Shown piece after piece: positions 45,306 through 53,280 of a stretch of DNA of 64,000 nucleotides. The DNA is from Kaistella treverensis. Lineage in GTDB: Bacteria; Bacteroidota; Bacteroidia; Flavobacteriales; Weeksellaceae. The notes under the pieces were generated by a model that made no database searches, was not told the DNA's origin, and saw nothing but the letters and a program-made list of their open reading frames with translations. Both the position numbers and the translations under genes were made by a program. Position 1 is the stretch's first letter, and every line of letters begins with the position of its first letter. The DNA is taken from contig NZ_FORQ01000004.1 in the NCBI RefSeq assembly GCF_900114045.1, positions 62,001 through 126,000 of the forward strand. The letters run 5' to 3'.

Positions 45306-45319
45306 TGCGTTAGCACGCA
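45306..45319. repeat. Small palindrome flanking family A copy 2
   Basis: TGCGT-TAGC-ACGCA, 5' of the family A repeat. Confidence 0.4.
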
Positions 45320-45320
45320 A

Positions 45321-45386
45321 TAGTGATGGAAGTGGAAATCCCGGACCCCGAATATTCGGGGGAGGAATTGCAACGGACAGCCCGGC
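45321..45386 (+). repeat. Family A compound palindromic repeat, copy 2
   Basis: GTGGAAATCC, then core CCCCGAATATTCGGGG (45346-45361), then GAGGAATTGCAACGGACAG and CCCGG. The flanks match copy 1 (GTGGAAATCC and GATTGTAACGGAAAGCGGG) while the core hairpin is unrelated in sequence. A further TTTTTTGC/GCAAAGAAA hairpin follows to about 45413. Confidence 0.7.
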
Positions 45387-45426
45387 TTTTTTTTGCGAAG
45401 AGCAAAGAAAGGCAAAAAAGATTGCC

Positions 45427-45464
45427 CAAAAAATTTGCCCTTTTAAGCCCGAATTTTTATTTGA
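45427..45464 (+). repeat. Family B element overlapping the nadA 3' end
   Basis: AAAAAATTTGCCCTTTTAAG then CCCGAATTTTTATTTG. The frame reads KKFALLSPNFYL, antisense to the last codons of nadA. Confidence 0.5.
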
Positions 45465-46476
45465 TGGTGGTGGAAAGTTCCAGCATTTTTTCGATGGGCT
45501 TCAATGCTTTGAGGCGAAGTTCTTCGTCCATCGTAATTTCCGGAAGTTCATATTTCATGCATAAATAAAGCTTTTCAAGCGTGTTTCTCTTCATGTAAAA
45601 ACATTCGGAGCAGTTGCAGGATTCGTCGAAAACCAGCGCGGGCATGAGTTTTTTGTGTGGCGCGCGTTTTTTCATTTCGTGTAAAATGCCTTCTTCGGTG
45701 GCGACGATAAATTCCTGTGCATCATCTTTTTCCACGAAATTCAACAGTGCGGAAGTGGAACCGACGAAATGTGCGAGATCCAGCACGGCGCTTTCGCTTT
45801 CCGGGTGCGCGATGAGTTTTGCGTGTGGGTTTTCAGCGAGCTGCTGCGCGATTCTTTCCATGGAAAAAGCTTCGTGCACGATGCAGGTGCCGTCCCACAA
45901 AATCATGTCGCGGCCGGTTTTTTTCATGAGAAATCTACCGAGATTTTTATCCGGCGCAAAAATAATCGGTCGATCCGTGGGTAAAGAACGGATGATGGTC
46001 TCTGCATTGGAACTCGTCACGATAATATCAGATTCTGCTTTGGTTTCCGCGTTGCAGTTGATGTAAGTCGCGATCAGTGCGTTGGGATGTTTCGCGCGCA
46101 TTGCACGTAAACCTTCGCCGCTGCAGCCATCTGCAAGCGAACAACCGGCTTGCGTGTCGGGAAGAACTACTTTTTTAGTTGGATTTAATATTTTCGCGGC
46201 TTCTGCCATAAAGTGTACGCCACAAAAAGCGATCATATCTGCATCGGTATCTTTTGCGGCACGCGCGAGCTGCAGGGAATCGCCAAGATAATCTGCAATA
46301 TCCTGAATCGCCGGCGGCTGGTAATAATGTGCCAGAATAACGGCGTTTTTTTCTTTTTTAAGGTCCAGAATCGCCTGCACCAAATCGTCGCCTTGCGGAA
46401 TGATGAGGTCATCAATTTTCAGAAATCCGCGAACGGGAAGATTGGCTTTGGCTTTATTTAAATTTTCGGTGCTCAT
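45457..46476 (-). CDS. nadA: Quinolinate synthase A
   Basis: 339 residues. Signatures: AVILAHYYQPPAIQDIADYLGDS, FCGVHFMAEAAKIL (first cluster Cys), QAGCSLADGC, and a C-terminal Cys in the ESCNCSECFYMKRN segment. NadA uses a 4Fe-4S cluster to condense iminoaspartate with DHAP to quinolinate for NAD. nadB and nadC are not in the window. Its start is 5 bp after the stop of the SDR gene, so it is the last gene of a minus-strand run. Confidence 0.96.
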   Translation of the reverse strand: MSTENLNKAKANLPVRGFLKIDDLIIPQGDDLVQAILDLKKEKNAVILAHYYQPPAIQDIADYLGDSLQLARAAKDTDADMIAFCGVHFMAEAAKILNPTKKVVLPDTQAGCSLADGCSGEGLRAMRAKHPNALIATYINCNAETKAESDIIVTSSNAETIIRSLPTDRPIIFAPDKNLGRFLMKKTGRDMILWDGTCIVHEAFSMERIAQQLAENPHAKLIAHPESESAVLDLAHFVGSTSALLNFVEKDDAQEFIVATEEGILHEMKKRAPHKKLMPALVFDESCNCSECFYMKRNTLEKLYLCMKYELPEITMDEELRLKALKPIEKMLELSTTIK

Positions 46477-46481
46477 GGTAT

Positions 46482-47201
46482 TTAAAAATTTTTCGGATTT
46501 GGATGAATAAATTGATAGTTGAAATCGCGGATTAATTTTTCCGAGGAAATTATTCGCTGCTTCTCGGTGGTTTTTTTGGTTTTTTCCGGATCTAAGATTT
46601 CGGCGATTGTTGGATGTTCCGGCGCGACCAAATTATAGGTTTCACTTTTTCTTTCGGTATTAATGAAAAGCTCCACCACCGCCAAAATATCTTCGTAATG
46701 AATATAATTTGAGGCTTTGTCCGGGTTTTCAGGTTCGCGGTTTTTATAGATGTTTTTCAGGGAGCGGTCTGCGCCCATTAAACCACCCAAACGCAAAATA
46801 TTGGTCTGTGGATATTGATTTCTGACCAAAGTTTCCGCTGCGCTGATGTCTGTCCGTAAATTTCCGGTGTTTTCTTCGGTGAAAACTTCTTTTTCCTGCG
46901 GATAAATCCCAGTGGAGCTGAAAAGTAAAGTTTTCGGGAATTGAGTTTCGAGTGTTTGAAAACCTTCAAACCAGGAATTGCGGGAAATCGGCATGCTGAA
47001 AATGGCCATATCAACGGAATCCAAAACGCTGAAATCCGGATTTTGTGCAAAATTTAACAAATGAACTTCACTCGCGACTTTTTGCAAAGGCAAAATTTTG
47101 TCCGCCGAAGTAGTGGTGGCGATGAGGTGGTAATTTTTTTTAGTCAGATAGTCTGCCAGTTTACTGCCAACCCAACCTGCACCTATTATTGCTATTCTCA
47201 T
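46482..47201 (-). CDS. NAD(P)-dependent epimerase/dehydratase-like (atypical SDR) protein
   Basis: 239 residues. Rossmann motif IAIIGAGWVGSKLADYL at the N-terminus, TLLFSSTGIYP as the catalytic-strand region, IHYEDILAVVELFI and YNLVAPEHPT. It belongs to the YeeZ-like atypical extended SDR group; the classical YxxxK is not evident, and substrate is unknown. ATG overlaps the gmk stop by 4 bp (47198-47201), so it is translationally coupled to gmk. Confidence 0.8.
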   Translation of the reverse strand: MRIAIIGAGWVGSKLADYLTKKNYHLIATTTSADKILPLQKVASEVHLLNFAQNPDFSVLDSVDMAIFSMPISRNSWFEGFQTLETQFPKTLLFSSTGIYPQEKEVFTEENTGNLRTDISAAETLVRNQYPQTNILRLGGLMGADRSLKNIYKNREPENPDKASNYIHYEDILAVVELFINTERKSETYNLVAPEHPTIAEILDPEKTKKTTEKQRIISSEKLIRDFNYQFIHPNPKNF

Positions 47202-47764
47202 GAGTTCAGAAAATTTTGCAGCAGTTGCTCTACTTTATGTTTTGCGACTTCCAGTTGGTCGTTTACTACAATTTCATCGAAGTCGTCTTTGAAGGAAATT
47301 TCTTCCGTCGCTTTTTCCACACGCATTTTTATGGTTTCCATATCGTCGGTTCCGCGCGCGATTAAGCGAAGTTCCAGATCTGCAACCGACGGCGGCATGA
47401 TGAAAACGGAAAGTGCTTTTTCGCCGAAATATTTTTTTAATGAAATTCCGCCTTGCACATCCACATCGAAAATTACGGTTTTTCCTTCAGCCCAAATTCT
47501 TTCAACTTCGGATTTTAAAGTTCCGTAAAATTTATCGGTATAAACTTCTTCAAATTCCACAAAAGCATTTTCACCGATTTTCCGGCGGAAAACTTCGGTG
47601 GTGATAAAATGATAATCGATGCCGTTTTCTTCAGTTCCTCTTGCAGCGCGCGTTGTACACGAAATGGAAAAGGCGAGCTCCGGAAAGCGCGAAAGGCAAT
47701 GTTTAACCAAAGTTGTTTTTCCACTGCCGGAAGGTGCTGAAAATATGATTACTTTTTCTTTCAA
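47198..47764 (-). CDS. gmk: Guanylate kinase
   Basis: 188 residues. P-loop APSGSGKTTLVKH (about 9-21), GMP-binding region with RAARGTEENGIDYHF and EFEEVYTDKFYGT, and lid RLIARGTDDMETIKMR. Phosphorylates GMP to GDP. Middle of a minus-strand run yicC-gmk-SDR-nadA. yicC-gmk adjacency is widely conserved in bacteria. Confidence 0.97.
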   Translation of the reverse strand: MKEKVIIFSAPSGSGKTTLVKHCLSRFPELAFSISCTTRAARGTEENGIDYHFITTEVFRRKIGENAFVEFEEVYTDKFYGTLKSEVERIWAEGKTVIFDVDVQGGISLKKYFGEKALSVFIMPPSVADLELRLIARGTDDMETIKMRVEKATEEISFKDDFDEIVVNDQLEVAKHKVEQLLQNFLNS

Positions 47765-47800
47765 ACGGTATTTTTTAATTAAAATCTATTTTATGTAAAA

Positions 47801-47828
47801 CGAAAAAAAATGCCTTTAAAGCACGTTT
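47801..47828 (+). repeat. Family B element, degenerate
   Basis: AAAAAAAATGCCTTTAAAGC at the yicC stop; frame reads KKMPLKHV and then stops. Confidence 0.35.
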
Positions 47829-48673
47829 AAAGTTTGTTCTTTTACTTTTTCCAGGTCGTCTTTCATCATGACGACAAGTTTCTGAATTTCCGCGTGGCTG
47901 GCTTTAGAACCAAGTGTATTGATTTCGCGCCCGATTTCCTGAGAAATAAAACCGAGTTTCTTCCCGTTGAAATTTTCCTGCTGCATCACTTCCTTATAAT
48001 ATTTAAGGTGTTGCGCAAGACGCACTTTTTCTTCGGCGATATCCAGTTTTTCGGTGTAATACGCCATTTCCTGGTAAAAACGCGTTTCATCAAGCTGGTC
48101 AAATTCGCTGAGCGATTTGCGGTAACGTTCTTTTACCCCTTCCATCCGGATTCCTTCATACGGTTCCACCTGCGAGAGATAAGTTTCTATATTATCAATA
48201 TTTCGCGTGAGCTCGTCCTGTAAAATTTTACCCTCTGTTTGGCGGAATTTTCCGAAATTTTCCAAAGCTTCTTCTACAAGCTTCACAAGGAAATTCCATT
48301 CTTCTTCGGTTAAGTCTTCGGATTTTGATGCGATTGCATCGGGCATGCGGATCGCCATTTTCAGATATTCAAATTCTGGCCCGTCTGCGGCTATTTTTTT
48401 CAGTTCTGCCATGTAAGATTTTACCAAAGTTTCGTTCACTGTGGTTTCAGAAACTTCACTCAGCGATTCTACGTTGACGTAGCAATCTACTTTTCCGCGC
48501 TGTACCCGGTCGTTCAATAATTTGCGGAGTTCGTATTCTTTTTCTTTGTATCGAAACGGAATTTTTATGTTGAGGTCAAATGATTTGCTGTTCAGCGATT
48601 TCAAGTCTACGGTAATCTTTTTACCTTCGAAAACGCCTTCACTTCGGCCAAAGCCGGTCATTGATAAAATCAT
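47816..48673 (-). CDS. YicC family endoribonuclease
   Basis: 285 residues. YicC_N begins MILSMTGFGRSEG and the C-terminal DUF1732 region has QHLKYYKEVMQQ, GKKLGFISQEIGREINTLGSKA and the terminal VKEQTLNVL. YicC proteins are RNases acting on small RNAs and mRNAs in E. coli; this function is by homology. First gene of the run leading to gmk. Confidence 0.93.
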   Translation of the reverse strand: MILSMTGFGRSEGVFEGKKITVDLKSLNSKSFDLNIKIPFRYKEKEYELRKLLNDRVQRGKVDCYVNVESLSEVSETTVNETLVKSYMAELKKIAADGPEFEYLKMAIRMPDAIASKSEDLTEEEWNFLVKLVEEALENFGKFRQTEGKILQDELTRNIDNIETYLSQVEPYEGIRMEGVKERYRKSLSEFDQLDETRFYQEMAYYTEKLDIAEEKVRLAQHLKYYKEVMQQENFNGKKLGFISQEIGREINTLGSKASHAEIQKLVVMMKDDLEKVKEQTLNVL

Positions 48674-48768
48674 GGAAATACTTTATTAGACAAAGATAAT
48701 TATTTCCAACCGTCTGCGCTTAGTAAGCGTCCTGAAAACTTTCCGCAGTTACGGAAAAGATTATTTTA

Positions 48769-48776
48769 TATATTTG
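48769..48776 (+). promoter_or_regulatory. Promoter box of the PASTA-protein gene
   Basis: TATATTTG at 48769-48776, 26 bp before the start codon; preceded by a small TTTCCG/CGGAAA hairpin. Confidence 0.6.
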
Positions 48777-48802
48777 CACTTATTAAATAAAGACTCAAAA
48801 AT

Positions 48803-49849
48803 ATGCTAAAATCGCTTTTCCATTGGAAAGTTCTGGTTAATTTGCTGGTAGCGGCAGCAGTTTTCGTAGGATTGGTTTGGCTTACTTTCCGGTGGTTGGA
48901 AGTTCATACCAATCATGGCAAAGAAATTCCGGTGCCGAACGTGATGAACCGTTCTGTGCACGAAGCGATTAAAATTTTGGACGATTCTGGTTTGGAATAT
49001 GAAGTAGACAGCTTTAAATATGACCCAAAATACCGACCTTTTCAAGTTTTGCAGATTTATCCTTCCGCGGGTTCGCGTGTAAAAGACGGCAGAACCATTG
49101 TACTGAAAGTAAACCCAAGAACTTACGCGCAGGTTTCCGTGCCGGATGTTCTAGACCGTTATAAAGGCCTAGCTTTCCGACAGTTAGAGCAGGTTGGCTT
49201 GAAGGTTGGCGATACGATTTATGAACCGAGTATTCAGCGTGATGCGGTTTTACGACTTTTATACAATGGAAATTCCATTAAACCTGGCGCTTTGCTGCCG
49301 CGATTTTCTTCGGTTGACTTGGTTATTGGCGCAGGTCCGCAGCGAAATATTACCATTCCAAATGTAGTTGGACTGACGGTGCAGGAAGCGAAAGCGATTA
49401 TTAAACAAAATCTTTTCGAAGTTGGTCTTGTAGAATATGAAGATGGCGTGGGTGATGAATCTGATATTGTGTATTTCCAGGATCCGGCGCCGGGAGATGT
49501 GCGTGACCAGGGAATGCAGATGGATATCTGGGCGAGTAAAAAAACTCCGGCTGAAATGGGCAGAAAAATTTCGGAACTCACATCGATGTACCGAATTAAA
49601 ATCGATATGAATGCACCGGTTTATATCGACGAGGGAGCAGATTATATTCCGCCGGCACCACAAAGACGTGAACCGTCACAGGAGGTTCCAAGACCAACAA
49701 TCCCGGCGGAAACAGCTCCGAAAGTGGAGACGCCAAAAACAACTACGGAGACAAAACCGAAAACAACAGACCCTAAAACTACCACGCCAAAATCTATGGT
49801 ACCAAAAACCGAAGAAAAAGCGAAAGCCAAAAAAGTCGTGGTGGAGTAA
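48803..49849 (+). CDS. Membrane-anchored PASTA-domain protein
   Basis: 348 residues. One transmembrane helix (about 10-30), then three PASTA repeats starting VPNVMNRSVHEAIK, VPDVLDRYKGLAFR and IPNVVGLTVQEAKA (to about 245). A Pro/Thr/Lys-rich disordered tail (about 275-348) follows. There is no kinase or transpeptidase domain, unlike PknB or PBP2x. In this group PASTA proteins probably bind peptidoglycan in the periplasm. rluD-like and porP genes follow on the same strand after a hairpin. Confidence 0.9.
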   Translation: MLKSLFHWKVLVNLLVAAAVFVGLVWLTFRWLEVHTNHGKEIPVPNVMNRSVHEAIKILDDSGLEYEVDSFKYDPKYRPFQVLQIYPSAGSRVKDGRTIVLKVNPRTYAQVSVPDVLDRYKGLAFRQLEQVGLKVGDTIYEPSIQRDAVLRLLYNGNSIKPGALLPRFSSVDLVIGAGPQRNITIPNVVGLTVQEAKAIIKQNLFEVGLVEYEDGVGDESDIVYFQDPAPGDVRDQGMQMDIWASKKTPAEMGRKISELTSMYRIKIDMNAPVYIDEGADYIPPAPQRREPSQEVPRPTIPAETAPKVETPKTTTETKPKTTDPKTTTPKSMVPKTEEKAKAKKVVVE

Positions 49850-49871
49850 TAAAAATTCCTTAAAAAATTCT

Positions 49872-49899
49872 AAAGCTTCAACTAAATGTTGGAGCTTTA
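49872..49899 (+). terminator. Hairpin after the PASTA gene, weak terminator
   Basis: AAAGCTTCAAC at 49872-49882 pairs with GTTGGAGCTTT at 49888-49898; the following T run is interrupted. Confidence 0.55.
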
Positions 49900-49911
49900 T
49901 CTTTATAATTA

Positions 49912-50970
49912 ATGATGATAGACGAGAACGAAAATTTTTCAGATGAAGAGCTGATTGGTCCGGAAACCGAAACGGAAGCCGAAGGACTTTTTGAACATCT
50001 TTCGCTGAAAGTAGACAAAGGTCAGGCGCCTTTAAGAATCGATAAATATTTGCAGATTTTCCGGCAAAATTCTTCGCGAAATAAAATTTCGCAGACTTGC
50101 CGCGCGGGAAATGTCGTGGTGAACGGAACTGCAGTGAAGCAGAATTATAAAGTAAAGCCCGGCGACGAAATTTCGGTTCTTTTAACACATCCGCCGCGGC
50201 AAAATCTTATTATTCCACAGGATATTCCCATTAATATCGTTTACGAAGATGACGATTTGGTGGTGGTTGACAAAGATCCGGGAATGGTGGTTCACCCGGG
50301 ACACGGGAATTATGACGGAACTTTGGTGAATGCGTTAGCTTTCCATTTTGAAAAAAACGGACTGAAATCGGATTTAGATCGGGTAGGACTGGTTCACCGA
50401 ATCGATAAAGATACGTCCGGACTTTTGGTCATCGCGAAAAACGAATATGCTTTAAGTTTTCTGGCGAAACAGTTTTTTGACCGAACAACAAAAAGACTTT
50501 ATTGGGCTTTTGTCTGGGGAAATCTGGAAGAAGATTCAGAAACGATTACCGGAAATATTGGGCGCCACCTGAAAAACCGGATGCAGATGGCGGTTTTCGA
50601 AGACGGAAGTTTAGGTAAGCACGCTGTAACGCACTATAAGGTTTTGGAGCGTTTCCGCTATATGACCTGGGTGGAATGTAAGCTTGAAACCGGGCGTACG
50701 CACCAAATCCGTGCACATTTTAAGCATATTGGTCATACATTGTTTAATGACGAACGGTATGAAGGACACCAGATCTTAAAGGGAATAAATCTGCCGAAAT
50801 ACAAGCAGTTCATCAAAAATGTTTTTGAAGTTCTGCCACGTCACGCGCTGCACGCGCATACCTTAGGGTTTATTCACCCAACCACAAAAAAAGAAATGTA
50901 TTTCGAAAGTCCCATGCCTAAAGACATGGAAGACGCTTTACAAAAATGGCGCAAATATTTAGAATCCTAA
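49912..50970 (+). CDS. RluA/RluD-family 23S rRNA pseudouridine synthase
   Basis: 352 residues. N-terminal acidic extension, S4 RNA-binding domain (about 38-95), then the RluA catalytic domain with VHRIDKDTSGLLVIAK (catalytic D165) and the RTHQIRAHFKHIGH block. Most similar in layout to RluD (U1911/1915/1917 of 23S rRNA), but the site specificity is inferred only from the family. Confidence 0.93.
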   Translation: MMIDENENFSDEELIGPETETEAEGLFEHLSLKVDKGQAPLRIDKYLQIFRQNSSRNKISQTCRAGNVVVNGTAVKQNYKVKPGDEISVLLTHPPRQNLIIPQDIPINIVYEDDDLVVVDKDPGMVVHPGHGNYDGTLVNALAFHFEKNGLKSDLDRVGLVHRIDKDTSGLLVIAKNEYALSFLAKQFFDRTTKRLYWAFVWGNLEEDSETITGNIGRHLKNRMQMAVFEDGSLGKHAVTHYKVLERFRYMTWVECKLETGRTHQIRAHFKHIGHTLFNDERYEGHQILKGINLPKYKQFIKNVFEVLPRHALHAHTLGFIHPTTKKEMYFESPMPKDMEDALQKWRKYLES

Positions 50971-50986
50971 GTCACCAAACTTTTTT

Positions 50987-50994
50987 TATATTTG
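50987..50994 (+). promoter_or_regulatory. Promoter box of the porP-like gene
   Basis: TATATTTG at 50987-50994; the chosen ATG is at 51016, giving a leader of about 15 nt. Confidence 0.6.
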
Positions 50995-51015
50995 ATGAAA
51001 ATTCAGCCTTTTAGC

Positions 51016-51960
51016 ATGAAAAAATTTGGTTTTTTATTTTTCACCCTCGTTTTTTTCGCGACCGGAAAAAGCCAGGAAACCCTGCCGTATTATCAGCAAT
51101 ATTTGTTAGACGGGGATTTTCTATTTAATCCGGCACTTTACGGAAAGACTGATGATGTGGTTTTGAATTTAAATTACCAAAAACAGTTTTCAAATTTCGA
51201 GCAATCGCCAAACGTACAGTCCATCGGGCTTAATGCCAACGTTTTCGATCGTGTGGGAGCGGGTTTGTCATTTTTTAAGGATCAAAACGGTCCAATTTCT
51301 TCAACCGGCATTTCTGCAGGTGCGTCGTATTTTATTCCGTTGGATGATGATGGCGAACGTGCAAACCAGTTCTCTTTCGGTACCAATGTCAATTTTTATA
51401 ATATGAATTTTGACTTGAGTATGCTGAATCCAGCCGATCCTGGAGATCCACTCTTAACCGCGGATTCCATTTTTCTGATTTATGCTAATCTCGGACTTGC
51501 CGTAACTTACCACAATTTTTTCGGTGGAGTTTCCATCAACGATATTGCTTTGAGCAACGATATTCCGATTGTCAACGGAATCGAGCCGGAACCAACGAAA
51601 TATTTATTAAACGCGGGTTACGATTATTACTTAAGCGACGGTTTTTATATCAGTCCTTCGGTTTTGCTTAATTTAAATACCAATTCTTCGCGCTTTGTGG
51701 ACATCAATTTGATGGCGACCGCGCAATCCGATGAAAATTCATTTTCCGCCGGAGCAAGTTTCCGCAGCGGACTGAATAAATTCGGTAACCAAACTTTAGC
51801 CCTTTCACCGGTGGTTAAAGCCACCGTAAACCGTTTCTTTTTCGGTGCGAGCTATAATTTTGGTATGTCGGACATTCAGCAATATGCGGGCAGCAGTTTT
51901 ATGATCAGCATCGGTTATAAATTCGATAATTTTATCAATACCAGAGGTTATCGTTATTAA
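51016..51960 (+). CDS. PorP/SprF family type IX secretion membrane protein
   Basis: 314 residues from ATG 51016, because MKKFGFLFFTLVFFATGKSQ is the signal peptide and a promoter box lies just upstream; the frame is open from 50992. Outer-membrane barrel pattern with YYQQYLLDGDFLFNPALYGK, NLNYQKQFSNF, and the final SFMISIGYKFD. PorP/SprF proteins partner large T9SS cargo such as SprB-type adhesins; here no such cargo gene is adjacent. With the plug gene at 36216, it confirms a T9SS-bearing lineage. Confidence 0.9.
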   Translation: MKKFGFLFFTLVFFATGKSQETLPYYQQYLLDGDFLFNPALYGKTDDVVLNLNYQKQFSNFEQSPNVQSIGLNANVFDRVGAGLSFFKDQNGPISSTGISAGASYFIPLDDDGERANQFSFGTNVNFYNMNFDLSMLNPADPGDPLLTADSIFLIYANLGLAVTYHNFFGGVSINDIALSNDIPIVNGIEPEPTKYLLNAGYDYYLSDGFYISPSVLLNLNTNSSRFVDINLMATAQSDENSFSAGASFRSGLNKFGNQTLALSPVVKATVNRFFFGASYNFGMSDIQQYAGSSFMISIGYKFDNFINTRGYRY

Positions 51961-52001
51961 AAATTTGCCGCTATTCGGGCATTTTTTTTCGATTTTCTAA
52001 A
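51959..52001 (+). repeat. Family B element
   Basis: AAAATTTGCCGCTATTCG then GGCATTTTTTTTCGATTTTC. Frame reads KFAAIRAFFFDF. Between porP and hemW. Confidence 0.6.
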
Positions 52002-52016
52002 GTTTAAATTTCAGCC

Positions 52017-53144
52017 TTGATTTACTTTCACATTCCGTTCTGCAAACAAAAATGCAGTTACTGTAACTTTCATTTTTCAACTTCTTTAAAGTATAAAGAT
52101 GAAATGGTTTCCGCGCTGAAAAGGGAAATTTTTCTGAGAAAAAACGAGCTTGAAAACCAGAATTTAAAATCTCTGTATTTTGGCGGCGGAACGCCTTCGC
52201 TTTTAAGTGTTGATGAATTACAGTCGCTAATCGATGAAGTTTTGAAGTATTTTTCTTTCGATGAAAAAATAGAAATAACGCTTGAAGCAAATCCCGATGA
52301 TTTGAATTCGGAATTTCTGAAAGGTTTAGCAAAAACACCTTTTAACCGTTTATCCATCGGCACGCAAAGTTTTTTTAATGACGATTTGAAATTGATGAAC
52401 CGCGCACACAACGCCGGTGAAGCTGAAGATTCTATCAAAAGAGCGCAAGATTTTGGTTTTGAAAATATCAGCATCGATTTAATTTACGGTTCACCAACTT
52501 CTAATGTAGAAATCTGGAAGCAAAATCTGGAAAAAACGATTGAACTTCAGGTACCGCATATTTCTTCCTATGCGCTAACAGTGGAGCCGAAAACCGCTTT
52601 AAATGCCTGGATTTCTCAGGGAAAAGTAGCGGCACCAAAAGAAACCGACCAGCATCAGGAATTTTTTTTCATGACTGAATTTCTGAAAAAAAACGGTTTT
52701 GAACATTACGAAATTTCAAATTTTGGAAAGCCAGGGTTTCATTCAAAACATAATTCCGCGTACTGGAAATATGGCGAATACTTGGGAATCGGCCCGTCCG
52801 CACATTCCTATAACGGACGAAAAGAACGAAGCTGGAATGTGGCGAATAATCAGCAATATATGCAGACTTTAAACCAAAATAAACTGGCGAAAGAAACGGA
52901 AATTTTAAGCGAAAAGGACCAGTATAACGAAATTTTGATGATCGGTTTGCGGACAAGCTGGGGCGTAGATTTAAATTTTTTAGAAGAAAAAATAAGTGCG
53001 GAACTTTTTGAATATTTTACAAAGGTGACGGCTGAAAAACTGCAGTCCGGACTTTTAGAAATTTCCGAAAATCACCTCAGAATACCGCAAAAAAACTGGT
53101 TTTTAGCCGACGGAATCGCGAGTGATTTATTTTATGTGAATTAA
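52017..53144 (+). CDS. hemW: Radical SAM heme chaperone HemW (coproporphyrinogen oxidase-like)
   Basis: 375 residues from a TTG start. A stop codon lies 10 bp upstream in frame and the next ATG would delete the radical SAM cysteines, so TTG is required. Motif CKQKCSYC with C9, C13 and C16 after MIYFHIPF; then GGGTPSLL, LEANPDDLN, RLSIGTQSF and GIGPSAHSY. HemW binds heme and delivers it to respiratory enzymes; it lacks the features of true HemN. TAAATTTC at about 52004-52011 may be a degenerate promoter box. Confidence 0.92.
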   Translation: MIYFHIPFCKQKCSYCNFHFSTSLKYKDEMVSALKREIFLRKNELENQNLKSLYFGGGTPSLLSVDELQSLIDEVLKYFSFDEKIEITLEANPDDLNSEFLKGLAKTPFNRLSIGTQSFFNDDLKLMNRAHNAGEAEDSIKRAQDFGFENISIDLIYGSPTSNVEIWKQNLEKTIELQVPHISSYALTVEPKTALNAWISQGKVAAPKETDQHQEFFFMTEFLKKNGFEHYEISNFGKPGFHSKHNSAYWKYGEYLGIGPSAHSYNGRKERSWNVANNQQYMQTLNQNKLAKETEILSEKDQYNEILMIGLRTSWGVDLNFLEEKISAELFEYFTKVTAEKLQSGLLEISENHLRIPQKNWFLADGIASDLFYVN

Positions 53145-53149
53145 ACCTG

Positions 53150-53190
53150 AATTTATTTGCCGCTTTTTGGGCATTTTTTTTCATTTTTAA
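53150..53190 (+). repeat. Family B element
   Basis: ATTTATTTGCCGCTTTTTG then GGCATTTTTTTTCATTTTTA, nearly the same as the copy at 51959. Frame reads LFAAFWAFFFIFK and then stops. Confidence 0.6.
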
Positions 53191-53257
53191 ATAATGCCTT
53201 TCCATGCTTTTGTTGCACATCATCAAATCATCACATTATCGCATCAATGTAAATTCG

Positions 53258-53265
53258 TATTTTTG
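53258..53265 (+). promoter_or_regulatory. Promoter box of murI
   Basis: TATTTTTG at 53258-53265 followed by CAAAA. It lies inside the longest open frame and so shows that the upstream ATG at 53194 is not the start. Confidence 0.55.
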
Positions 53266-53280
53266 CAAAAATTCTTACGC

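Noticed and set aside
45323-45568. Plus-strand frame of 81 codons
   Set aside because: Built from the family A and B repeats and the antisense of nadA; no independent support.
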